The position numbers and the translations under genes were made by a program. Below, piece by piece: positions 44,955 to 53,835 of a stretch of 64,000 bases of DNA. The notes beneath the pieces were generated by a model. The model was not told where the DNA came from, made no database searches, and saw only the letters and a list, made by a program, of their open reading frames with translations. Each line of letters begins with the position of its first letter. Within the stretch, counting starts at the first letter, position 1. Source of the stretch: a bacterium. GTDB taxonomy: Bacteria; Actinomycetota; Thermoleophilia; Solirubrobacterales; Solirubrobacteraceae. The DNA is taken from positions 62,001 to 126,000 of the forward strand of contig JAJPKQ010000037.1 of assembly GCA_021323635.1 (NCBI GenBank), in the 5' to 3' direction.

Positions 44955-46136
44955 CTAGCGCAGCGGGCGTGGGCCCGGGCCGCGCCAGTGCTCGACCGCG
45001 TCGGCGATCACGCGCACGATCCCGCCACCGCCTGCCGCATGCGGGTGCTGGGCAGGCGGACGCTGCGGGCGCTCCCGCAGCGGAGCTGAAGCGCCCGACG
45101 CCGATGTCGGCGCGCTCATCTGGGGTCCCTGCATCTCGCCAGTCGCTTGCCGCTGGCCTGGGCGGCTCTGCTGCGTCGGCGGCTGGTCCATACCCGAGCG
45201 GGCCTCGAGCGGCGCCCCTGCGCCAGCGCCTGCGCGCTGCGTCTCGCCGCCACGAGCATCGTTGCTGACACCCTGGCGGCGACTCGGGCGCTCAGGCGAG
45301 GCCTCGGCCTGATTGTCGGCCGCGCGCACCGCCTCGGTCGCACGCTCGATCCCCGAGAGCAGCGGGCCAAGTGTGGTGAGGCTGCCCCGCAGCCGTTCGA
45401 GCTCGAGCTCTGCACGGGTGCGCCGCAGCCGCTCGCTCTCAAGCTCCCCCTGCAGCTCGCGCGTGCGCGTGCGCAGCGGCACAAGCTCGGCACGCAGCTG
45501 CTCCAGTGCGTGGCGGGCCTCCTCCGCTGACTCGCGAGCCTGCCGCAACGCGCGCGCCTGCGTTGCAAGTTCGTCCTTGGTCTCGCGCAGCGCCTGGCGC
45601 AGCTCGCCGTTGCGCTCGCGCTGGCGGCGCAGCCTTCCCTGCAGCTCCTCGATGCGCGCGGAGAGCTCGCCGAGGCGTTCTTCGATCGCACCACGTCCCA
45701 GGTGCAGCGCGAGCGGCCCACGACCGACCTGGACCTCATCGAGGCTCGAGGAGCTCGGACGCGGCTCGCTCTCCCCGCGTCTGCGCAGACGCCCGGGCGC
45801 CGTGGGCGCCTCCGCGTCGGCCCTGGGCTGCGTGGCAAGCGCTGCATCGGTCCCTCGCGGCGCCGGCGCGCGTACCTCGGGGACGAAGGGCTCCTCGGCG
45901 GCGGGAAGCTCTTCCCAGCGGCGCGTGCGATCCTCGCCGGGCGTGGCCGCCGGCGAGCGGCGCCCGCCTGCGCCGAGCGATCCGGCGCCAACCGCAGATG
46001 TGCGCTCTGAGCGGCGCTCATGCGCCCGTGCGGCGTCTGCGACCCCGACCCCGTCATGCTTGTTACCACGCTCGCGCACGAGGCTCTGCGCGAGCAGCTC
46101 GTCGAGCACGTGGCGATCTTGCTTCTCGGAGGACAT
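44955..46136 (-). CDS. Coiled-coil protein with disordered flanks, unknown function
   Basis: IEERLGELSARIEELQGRLRRQRERNGELRQALRETKDELATQARALRQARESAEEARHALEQLRAELVPL... Confidence 0.6.
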   Translation of the reverse strand: MSSEKQDRHVLDELLAQSLVRERGNKHDGVGVADAARAHERRSERTSAVGAGSLGAGGRRSPAATPGEDRTRRWEELPAAEEPFVPEVRAPAPRGTDAALATQPRADAEAPTAPGRLRRRGESEPRPSSSSLDEVQVGRGPLALHLGRGAIEERLGELSARIEELQGRLRRQRERNGELRQALRETKDELATQARALRQARESAEEARHALEQLRAELVPLRTRTRELQGELESERLRRTRAELELERLRGSLTTLGPLLSGIERATEAVRAADNQAEASPERPSRRQGVSNDARGGETQRAGAGAGAPLEARSGMDQPPTQQSRPGQRQATGEMQGPQMSAPTSASGASAPLRERPQRPPAQHPHAAGGGGIVRVIADAVEHWRGPGPRPLR

Positions 46137-46257
46137 CAGCGTTTTCCAGGGCCATCCCTCATCCCGCTCGCCTCCATGTTACACCTGATCTGCGCCCCTG
46201 GCAAGCGCTTTGCTCGCGGCGCAGGTGCCCGCACTGCCGCGGCGAGCCTCGCCCGCC

Positions 46258-47532
46258 CTACAGCCGCGACTGACGCAGGCGCCAGGCCATCCGCGAGGGC
46301 AGCGAGAAGAGCTCGATGAAGCCCGGTGCGGCGGCCTGTGAGAAGAGCCCGCCCGAGGTCGCGAAGGTGGCAAGAGCGGGGTCATAGACAGCGTTTGGGG
46401 ATGAGCGGCGTATCACATGCACGCTGCCCTTGTAGAGCTTGAGCGCGATCGTGCCCGTGACGGCCTCGTTGGCGGCGATCATGTACGCGTCGAGATCCTC
46501 GCGCAGCGGCTCCCACCAGAGGCCGGCGTAGACGAGGTAGGCGAAGCGCTCCTCTAGGAACGGCTTGGTCTGGTTCTGATGGATCGTGCTGACCAGCTTC
46601 TCAAGCTCCCGGTGAGCGCTCAGGACAATCGTCGCTGCCGGCACCTCATAGATGTCGCGCACCTTCAGCCCGACGATGCGGTCCTCGATGTGGTCGACGA
46701 AGCCGACGCCATGTCGGGCGCCGATCGCGGTCAGCTCTTCAAGCAGCGCGACCAGGCCCATCGCCTTGCCGTCAAGCGCCACCGGCAGCCCGCGCTCGAA
46801 GGCAAGCTCGATCTCCTGGGCCTGATCGGGGGCCTGCTCAGGCGGCGTCAGCAGCCCAAAGACATCCTGCTCGGGGGCGTGCTCAAGATCCTCGATCCAA
46901 CGCCCCTCCGAGGAGCGCCCCCAGAGGTTGTCGTCGATCGAGTAAGGGGTCACCTCGCTGCCGGAGGCAAGCGGGATGCCGTGCTCGCGCGCGTAGGCGA
47001 TCTCCTCCTCGCGCCCCATCTGCCAGGAGCGCACGGGCGCGATCACGCGCAGCTCCGGGGCGAGTGTGGCGATCGTTGACTCGATCCGCACCTGGTCGTT
47101 GCCCTTGCCCGTGCAGCCGTGGGCGATCACGTCGCAGGAGAGCCGCCGGGCGTGCTCGACCGCGAGCTTCGCGATCAGAGGGCGGCCGAGCGCGGTGAAG
47201 AGCGGGTAGCCGCCGCCGTAGAGGGCGTTGGCACGGATCGCGCGCGCCACGTACTCGGCGGCGAACTCCTCGCGCGCGTCCACCAGCAGGCACTCGAGCG
47301 CGCCCAGCGCTTCCGCCTTTGCTCTGATCGCGCTGAAGTCCTCGCGCGGCTGGCCGAGGTTGACGGTGAGGGTCACCACCTCCGCGCCGTAGCGCTCCTG
47401 GATCCACTTCAGCATCACGCTGGTGTCAAGACCACCCGAGTAGAGCAGCAGCACGCGCGCGACCGACTCGGGGTCGGCCTCGTAGCTTGCGGTGCGGGCG
47501 AACGGCGCCCGCTCTAGCTCAAGCTCTGCCAT
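46258..47532 (-). CDS. argG: Argininosuccinate synthase
   Basis: RVLLLYSGGLDTSVMLKWIQERYGAEVVTLTVNLGQ...DVIAHGCTGKGNDQVRIE. Confidence 0.96.
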   Translation of the reverse strand: MAELELERAPFARTASYEADPESVARVLLLYSGGLDTSVMLKWIQERYGAEVVTLTVNLGQPREDFSAIRAKAEALGALECLLVDAREEFAAEYVARAIRANALYGGGYPLFTALGRPLIAKLAVEHARRLSCDVIAHGCTGKGNDQVRIESTIATLAPELRVIAPVRSWQMGREEEIAYAREHGIPLASGSEVTPYSIDDNLWGRSSEGRWIEDLEHAPEQDVFGLLTPPEQAPDQAQEIELAFERGLPVALDGKAMGLVALLEELTAIGARHGVGFVDHIEDRIVGLKVRDIYEVPAATIVLSAHRELEKLVSTIHQNQTKPFLEERFAYLVYAGLWWEPLREDLDAYMIAANEAVTGTIALKLYKGSVHVIRRSSPNAVYDPALATFATSGGLFSQAAAPGFIELFSLPSRMAWRLRQSRL

Positions 47533-47616
47533 CAGGCGCCGAAGACTAGCGGCTCGGTGGCGCCGGCCGCAGAGGACCGGCGCCACCGCGCTCGGAGCTC
47601 CGAGCGCGCCCTTCCG

Positions 47617-49302
47617 CTAGCGCTTCTTTCCGTGGCGCTTGGCGCCCTTGGCGCCCTTGAGGTGCAACGAGCGCCCCTTGATGCCGGTGCCTGAGAGGTT
47701 GATCGTAAGGCCGCGCTTGCCGGCCTTACGCAGCGCCTTGCCGCCCAGGGCGCCCAGCTTCAGGTGCACGACGGCGGTCTTGCCCGCCGCCACGGAGAAG
47801 GCTCCGCTGCCGAGCACGACCGTCTTCACATGCTTGCCGTGGCGCACGCGCACGGTGAGCTTGATCTTCCCCGCACATTCTGGTGCGCCGCTGCAGCGCA
47901 CCTGCAGCAGGACGGTCGTGCCCTTCACGCTTGCCCCGACCACTTCTGCGATCGGCTTGGGGACAGCGACGGCGGCGCTTGCAGCACTGGCGATGCCGGC
48001 GCCGTTGCCCGCGGTGACCACGCAGGTGATCGAGCTGCCCTCGTCGGCTGCCTGGATCGTGTAGGTCGCGCCGCTCGCGCCTGCGATCGCCACGCCCGAG
48101 CGCTCCCACTGGTAGGTCAGAAAGAGCGGTTCGTTGGCCCACGTGCCCTGCGAGCAGGTCAGCGTCTGGCCGACTGCGCCGGTGCCGGCGAGCGTCGGCG
48201 GCGCGCTGGCGGTCGGAGCCGCCGGGAAGGCCGGGCGTAGGCTTTCGTTGATGTTCGCGGTGAGCGCGCCCTGGGTGACCGCGACGGCGGTGGCCTGGCT
48301 GAAGGTCGCCTTGCCCGTGTAGAACTGGCCCACATAGAGCTCCGGGCATTCGCTTTCGCCCTTCTTGATCACGTGACAGACGTAGCCGTCGTATTCGACC
48401 TTGTATGAGCCCGTCGGCAGCCCCATGATCGTGTACTGGCCGGCCGTGTTGGTGTATCCGCACCCGCCGCCACCGTTCGCGTGACCTTCAGCGTTGACCT
48501 GCGTGGCGCAGACGGCGATGTGTGCGATCGGTGGATGCGTGATCGAGGCGCTCGTCACCGTGCCGGAGATCTCGCCGCCGATCGCAAGCACCTCGTTGAC
48601 CGTTTCGGTCTTGGCGTTGTGCACGGTGAGGTGCGCGACTGAGGCGGAGATCACGTTGGCCTTCTCATTGCAGCGGACCTTTTCGCCCAGTTCTTCTTCG
48701 CAGGCCGAAGCCGAGGCGAAAAACATAAAGTACGTGCCGACCTTCAGCCTTTCGACGGTGTATTCACCGTTGGCGTTGGTTTCGGAGCAGACGTTGCTGA
48801 ATTCTTCGCCGCTTCCCCCGGTGGCGCATACCTCCACCCCGCCAAGCGGGCCACCGGCGCTGCTGGTGACGCGGCCGGCGATCTTGCCTTCGCCGACTTC
48901 AAGCAGCGCCGCGTTGATGTTTTCCGTGAGGTGCGATTCGGTGACGATGATGGGTTCGGCTTCAAAGATGTTGGTCGATTCCCTGTAGTACTGGCGGGCG
49001 TAACCCGGCGCGTTGAATTCAACCTTGTAGTTGCCTTCCGGGACTTCCTTGATCGTGTACTTGCCTTCGGCGTTGGTCGCTTCGGGCTTGCACTTCACCT
49101 TTTCGTCATTTGAAGCGTCGTACCAGCACACTTCGGCCTTTTCGATCGCCTTTCCTTCCGAGCTCTTGACCGTGCCGCTGAATTCGCCGGTCGGCGTGAT
49201 CGCCGCCGCAGTCGGCGGCAGCGCGGTCAAGCACAGCAGCATCGCCGCGGAGGCTGCGATCGCCCCCCCGATGCTGCTCGGCCTTGCCTTTGCCTGCATC
49301 AT
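47617..49302 (-). CDS. Exported protein with carboxypeptidase-regulatory/Cna-B-like repeats, Ig-like domain and basic tail
   Basis: signal peptide IAASAAMLLCLTALPPTAAA; repeated SGTVKSSEGKAIEKAEVCWYDA.../AGRVTSSAGGPLGGVEVCATG.../SGTVTSASITHPPIAHIAVCAT; Ig-like PPTLAGTGAVGQTLTCSQGTWANEPLFLTYQWERSG; tail ...KGAKGAKRHGKKR. Confidence 0.8.
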   Translation of the reverse strand: MMQAKARPSSIGGAIAASAAMLLCLTALPPTAAAITPTGEFSGTVKSSEGKAIEKAEVCWYDASNDEKVKCKPEATNAEGKYTIKEVPEGNYKVEFNAPGYARQYYRESTNIFEAEPIIVTESHLTENINAALLEVGEGKIAGRVTSSAGGPLGGVEVCATGGSGEEFSNVCSETNANGEYTVERLKVGTYFMFFASASACEEELGEKVRCNEKANVISASVAHLTVHNAKTETVNEVLAIGGEISGTVTSASITHPPIAHIAVCATQVNAEGHANGGGGCGYTNTAGQYTIMGLPTGSYKVEYDGYVCHVIKKGESECPELYVGQFYTGKATFSQATAVAVTQGALTANINESLRPAFPAAPTASAPPTLAGTGAVGQTLTCSQGTWANEPLFLTYQWERSGVAIAGASGATYTIQAADEGSSITCVVTAGNGAGIASAASAAVAVPKPIAEVVGASVKGTTVLLQVRCSGAPECAGKIKLTVRVRHGKHVKTVVLGSGAFSVAAGKTAVVHLKLGALGGKALRKAGKRGLTINLSGTGIKGRSLHLKGAKGAKRHGKKR

Positions 49303-49460
49303 TTGCCACCTCTCTGATTTGATGGTTTGCACTCGGTGCCGCTGAGGCGCAGCCCCGCTTGCTCGCATGGAGAGCACCTCGGTGACCCTCGCCGCCGCCC
49401 GGAGCTAAGGTCGACGTTCACGAGCGCGGCAACCCTATCAGCCCGCCTGGACGACCGAGC

Positions 49461-50660
49461 CTACGCGCCAAGCAGCGCGCCGATCCGCTCAAGCGCGCTG
49501 CGCACATCCGCCTCGTCGATGATCAGCGGCGGCGTGAGGCGCAGCGTGGTTGGCCCGGTGGCGTTGATCACCAGCCGCTGCTCAAGCAGCGCCCTGCGCA
49601 CGATCTCGCGCGCGTCGACCGCCAGCTCGGCGCCGAGCATCAGCCCCCGCCCGCGCACCGCCTCGACGCCCGGCAGCGCCGCAAGCCCCGCCCTCAGCAG
49701 CTCGCCCAGGGCGCGCACGCCCTCAAGCAGCTCTTGATCGTCGATCACCGAGAGCGCGGCGAGCGCAGCGGCGCAGATCACCGGCCCGCCACCGAAGGTG
49801 GTCGCATGCTCACCGGGCGCAAAGACGTCCGCGAGCCGCTCGCCGGCGATCAGCGCGCCGATCGGCAGCCCGCCGCCGAGCGCCTTGGCGGTGGTGATCG
49901 CGTCGGGGGTGACCGGCGTCTGCTGGTAGGCCCAGAGCGTGCCCGTGCGGCCCATGCCGCACTGCACCTCGTCGAAGATCAATGCTGCGCCGTGGCGATC
50001 ACAGGCGGCGCGCGCGGCGACCAGGACCTCATCGTCGATCACGTGCACGCCGCTCTCGCCTTGAATCGGCTCGAGCAGCACCGCCGCCGTCCGGTCGCTG
50101 ACGGCTGCGGTGATCGCATCAGCGCTTGGCGCCACCACTGCGATCCCCGGCAGCAGCGGCGCAAAGGGCGCCTGCTTGGACTCCTGGGGGGTCGCCGAGA
50201 GCGCGCCCAGCGTGCGCCCGTGAAAGGCGCCCTCGAGCACGACGATCTCCCCATGCGCGCGCGCCTTGCGCGCCAGCTTGATCGCGGCCTCGTTGGCCTC
50301 CGCGCCGGAGTTGCACAGAAAAACCTTGCCGCCGAGCGAGGAGCGCGCCAGAGCACAGGCCAGCTCAACCTGGGGCTCGGTGTAGAAGAGGTTTGAGACG
50401 TGCATCAGGCGCCCGAGCTGCTCGCGGGCTGCGCCCACCACGCGCGGGTGGCAGTGGCCGGTGTTCGCAACCGCGATCCCCGCCAGGAAGTCCAGATACT
50501 CGTTGCCCGCATAGTCGAACAGCCGGCTGCCGACGCCGCGCGCGAAGGCGACCTCGGCGCGGGCATAGGTCGGCATGATCGCCTCCCGCTCGGCCTCCCT
50601 GAGCTGCTCAGGCAGCGGCACCGGCGTCATCTGCAGCCGCGCGCTCTCGCTCCCGGCCAC
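49461..50660 (-). CDS. argD: Acetylornithine aminotransferase
   Basis: MPTYARAEVAFARGVGSRLFDYAGNEYLDFLAGIAVANTGHCHPRVV...LIFDEVQCGMGRTGTLWAYQ...ITTAKALGGGLPIGALI. Confidence 0.94.
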   Translation of the reverse strand: MAGSESARLQMTPVPLPEQLREAEREAIMPTYARAEVAFARGVGSRLFDYAGNEYLDFLAGIAVANTGHCHPRVVGAAREQLGRLMHVSNLFYTEPQVELACALARSSLGGKVFLCNSGAEANEAAIKLARKARAHGEIVVLEGAFHGRTLGALSATPQESKQAPFAPLLPGIAVVAPSADAITAAVSDRTAAVLLEPIQGESGVHVIDDEVLVAARAACDRHGAALIFDEVQCGMGRTGTLWAYQQTPVTPDAITTAKALGGGLPIGALIAGERLADVFAPGEHATTFGGGPVICAAALAALSVIDDQELLEGVRALGELLRAGLAALPGVEAVRGRGLMLGAELAVDAREIVRRALLEQRLVINATGPTTLRLTPPLIIDEADVRSALERIGALLGA

Positions 50661-51533
50661 CTATCCCACCGCCACCTTGGTGCCGATCCCGGCATCGGTG
50701 AAGAGCTCGACAAGCAGCGAGTGGGGCAGACGCCCGTCGATGATGTGCGCCGAGGTCACACCGCCGTCGATCGCCGCCACACACGCTGCCAGCTTCGGCG
50801 CCATGCCCCCCGCAAGCTCGCCCAGCACGGCGCGCACCTCCTCGACGGAGGCCTGCGCGATCACGCTCTCTGCGTCATCGGGGTCGGCGAGCCAGCCGGG
50901 CACGTCGGTCAAGAAGATCAGCTTGTAGGCGCGCAGCGCCCGCGCGACCGCGCCGGCGGCCTCGTCGGCGTTGACGTTGTAGGAGTTGCCATCGCGGTCG
51001 ATGCCCACGGAGGCGATCACGGGGATGTAGTCGGATGCGACATGCTCGATCACATCGACGTTGACGCGCTCGATCTCGCCCACGAAGCCGATGTCCTCGC
51101 CGCCGGGCCCAGCGCGTCGCACACAGCGAAAGAGCATGCCGTCATCGCCCGCCAGCCCGACCGCGGGCTGGCCGTGGCGTGAGAGCCTGGTGACGATCTC
51201 CTTGTTGACCTTGCCGACCAGCACCATCTTTGCCACCTCGACCGTGGCGGCGTCGGAGACGCGCAGACCGCTCACGAAGCGCACCTCCATCCCCAACCGC
51301 TCCATGTAGCCGGTGATCTCGGGCCCCCCGCCGTGGACGACGATCGGGTTCAGGCCGACGTACTTGAGCAGCACCACATCGCGCGCGAACTGCTCGCGCA
51401 GATCCTGGTCGACCATCGCAGCGCCCCCGTACTTGATCACGACCGTCCTGCCGTGGAACTCGCGGATGTAGGGGAGCGCCTCGAGCAGCGTCCCGACCGA
51501 GCGCTCTGCGCTTGCGCGCCGCAGGTCGCTCAT
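50661..51533 (-). CDS. argB: Acetylglutamate kinase
   Basis: GRTVVIKYGGAAMVDQDLREQFARDVVLLKYVGLNPIVVHGGGPEITGYMERLGMEVRFVSGLRV. Confidence 0.96.
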   Translation of the reverse strand: MSDLRRASAERSVGTLLEALPYIREFHGRTVVIKYGGAAMVDQDLREQFARDVVLLKYVGLNPIVVHGGGPEITGYMERLGMEVRFVSGLRVSDAATVEVAKMVLVGKVNKEIVTRLSRHGQPAVGLAGDDGMLFRCVRRAGPGGEDIGFVGEIERVNVDVIEHVASDYIPVIASVGIDRDGNSYNVNADEAAGAVARALRAYKLIFLTDVPGWLADPDDAESVIAQASVEEVRAVLGELAGGMAPKLAACVAAIDGGVTSAHIIDGRLPHSLLVELFTDAGIGTKVAVG

Positions 51534-52804
51534 GTCCTGTACTCCGCGTTGATGCGCACGTACTCGTAGGAGAGGTCGGAGAAGTAGACCTCAGCCTCCT
51601 CGCCGGAGCCTGGCAAGCCGATCTCATACTCGACCTCCGGGATGGCGACGGCCGCTGCCAGCGCCTCCTCGGCGACCGGCAGCGCCGCCCCCGCCGCACA
51701 GACCGGCATGCCCTCGATCGCGACTGAGATCGGCAACACGCCGCCCGCCTCCTGCGCCTGGCGCCGCGCGCTCTCCTGCTCGGAGAGGGCACCACAGGCG
51801 GCCTGCACGATCCGGCCCCAGTTGGGGTCGCCGCCGTGTAGCGCCGCCTTCACCAGCGGCGAGGCCGCGACGGCCCGCGCCGCGATGCGCACCGCCTCGG
51901 CGTCGCCGCCACGCACGCGCACGCGCGCGATGCGCTCTGCGCCCTCCCCGTCGGCCACGATCATCACGGCAAGCTGGCGCAGGAGCGCATCAAGCGCCTG
52001 GGCAAATCGCTCGGTCGTCTCACCCTCCTGCCCAACGGCGACGCCGCTCGCCCCGGATGCGATCAGAAAGACGCTGTCGTTGGTGGAGAGCTGCCCGTCC
52101 ACGCTGATGCGCTCAAAGCTGCGCGCAACCGAGCGCCTGAGCAGCTCCGCGGCGACTCCGGCAGCAAGTGCGGCGTCCGTCTCGATGAAGCAGAGCATCG
52201 TCGCAAAGCGCGGTGAGATCATCCCAGCGCCCTTGCACTGCGCGCTCAGACGCACCTCGCCCCCGGGCAGCTCAACGCCGAGCGCTGCGCGCTTGATCGT
52301 GCGGTCGGTGGTCATGATCGCCTCGGTGAAGTCGCTTGCGCCGCGAGCGCTCAGGCTCGCCGCAAGCCCGGGAATCGCGCCGAGCAGCAGATCGACCGGC
52401 AGCTCATCGGCGATCGAGCCGGTAGAGGCAAGCGCGATGAGCTCAGCGCCGATGCCAAGCGCCTGCGCGGCGGCCACCTGCGTGGCGCGCGCGGAGACGA
52501 TGCCCGCCTGCCCGGTTCCCGCGTTTGCGCACCCTGAGTTGACGAGCACCGCGCGCAGCCGATCGGTTGCGCACTCGCGCGCGGTCACGAGCACCGGCGC
52601 GGCGGGCGCAAGGCTTGAGGTAAGAGCAACGGCGCTCGCCGGCGCCTGCGCGTCGCAGAGAAGCAGCCCGAGGTCACGCCGGCCGGAGCGCTTCAGGCCG
52701 GCCGCCGTGCCGCCCGCCCGAAAGCCCTCCGGAAGCGGCGCCTGCTCGTCGAGCTCCCGCACATGGGCCGGGCGCGCCACCCAGCGCGAGGCAAAGAAGC
52801 TCAC
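51530..52804 (-). CDS. argJ: Bifunctional ornithine acetyltransferase / N-acetylglutamate synthase
   Basis: CKGAGMISPRFATMLCFIETDA (autoprocessing ATML), VNSGCANAGTG, GGDPNWGRI. Confidence 0.95.
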   Translation of the reverse strand: MSFFASRWVARPAHVRELDEQAPLPEGFRAGGTAAGLKRSGRRDLGLLLCDAQAPASAVALTSSLAPAAPVLVTARECATDRLRAVLVNSGCANAGTGQAGIVSARATQVAAAQALGIGAELIALASTGSIADELPVDLLLGAIPGLAASLSARGASDFTEAIMTTDRTIKRAALGVELPGGEVRLSAQCKGAGMISPRFATMLCFIETDAALAAGVAAELLRRSVARSFERISVDGQLSTNDSVFLIASGASGVAVGQEGETTERFAQALDALLRQLAVMIVADGEGAERIARVRVRGGDAEAVRIAARAVAASPLVKAALHGGDPNWGRIVQAACGALSEQESARRQAQEAGGVLPISVAIEGMPVCAAGAALPVAEEALAAAVAIPEVEYEIGLPGSGEEAEVYFSDLSYEYVRINAEYRT

Positions 52805-53835
52805 AGCAGTCCCTCGCTCTCGGGGAAGCCGAACATCAGGTTCAGGCACTGCAGCGCCTGCGCGGACGTCCCCTTCCAGAGATTGTCGATCGCCGCGAAC
52901 ACCAGCACCTTGCCGGTGTGGCGATCGGCGCGCACGTGCATCCGGCAGAAGTTCGTCTCCCGAACATCTCGGGTTGCGGGGGCGCTGCTTGCCAGCTCCA
53001 CAAAACGCTCCGCCGCGTATGTGCCCTCGAAGAGCTCGACGAGCTCGCGCTCAGCCAACGGCCGAGCGGGCGTGACATAGCAGGAGAGAAGCTCCCCCTG
53101 GTCGATTGGAACGAGGTGCGGCTGGAACTGAACCGGCAGGTCCGCGCCCAGCAGCGCGAGCTGCTCCTCGATCTCAGGGGTATGGCGATGAGCGGCGACG
53201 CGATAGGGGGTGACGCTCTCCCCCGCGGCCGAGAAGTGCGTGAAGGCGCTCGGCGCGCGCCCGGCGCCCGAGACGCCCGTCTTGGCGTCTATCACCACGT
53301 CCTCGATCAGCCCCGCCCGTGCCAGCGGCGCGAGCGCCAGCAGCGCTGCGGTCGGAAAGCAGCCTGGGCAGGCGACCAGCTGCGCCTGCGCCAGCTCCTG
53401 GCGGTGCAGCTCGGGCAGGCCGTAGACCGCCCTGCCGAGCAGCTCGGGATGGGGGTGCTTGCCGTAGTAGGCCTCGTAGTGGGCGGGGTCGCGCAGACGG
53501 AAGTCGGCTGAGAGATCGATAACCCGCACCCCGCGCTCATGCAGGGCCGCGACCACCGGCGCCGCCGCCGCGTGCGGATAGGCGACGACCGCCGCGTCGA
53601 TGTCGTCCGCCGGCTCTGAGCCGAGCTCCTCGATCGGCAGCGGCACACGGTAGCGGGGGTAGACGTCGGCATGGATGTGGCCGACATCAGAGCGACCGGT
53701 CAGACGTGTGAGCGCGAAGGCCGGGTGGCGCCAGAGCAGGTGCGCCGCCAGCGCGCCAGCAAAGCCGGTGGCGCCGATCACCGCAACGCGCGGCCCCGCT
53801 CCGCCGCCCGCCTGGGAGAGGTGAAGCTCGCTCAC
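52801..53835 (-). CDS. argC: N-acetyl-gamma-glutamyl-phosphate reductase
   Basis: RVAVIGATGFAGALAAHLLWRHPAF...YPHAAAAPVVAALHERGVRVIDLSADFRLRD...LVACPGCFPTAALLAL. Confidence 0.95.
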   Translation of the reverse strand: MSELHLSQAGGGAGPRVAVIGATGFAGALAAHLLWRHPAFALTRLTGRSDVGHIHADVYPRYRVPLPIEELGSEPADDIDAAVVAYPHAAAAPVVAALHERGVRVIDLSADFRLRDPAHYEAYYGKHPHPELLGRAVYGLPELHRQELAQAQLVACPGCFPTAALLALAPLARAGLIEDVVIDAKTGVSGAGRAPSAFTHFSAAGESVTPYRVAAHRHTPEIEEQLALLGADLPVQFQPHLVPIDQGELLSCYVTPARPLAERELVELFEGTYAAERFVELASSAPATRDVRETNFCRMHVRADRHTGKVLVFAAIDNLWKGTSAQALQCLNLMFGFPESEGLL

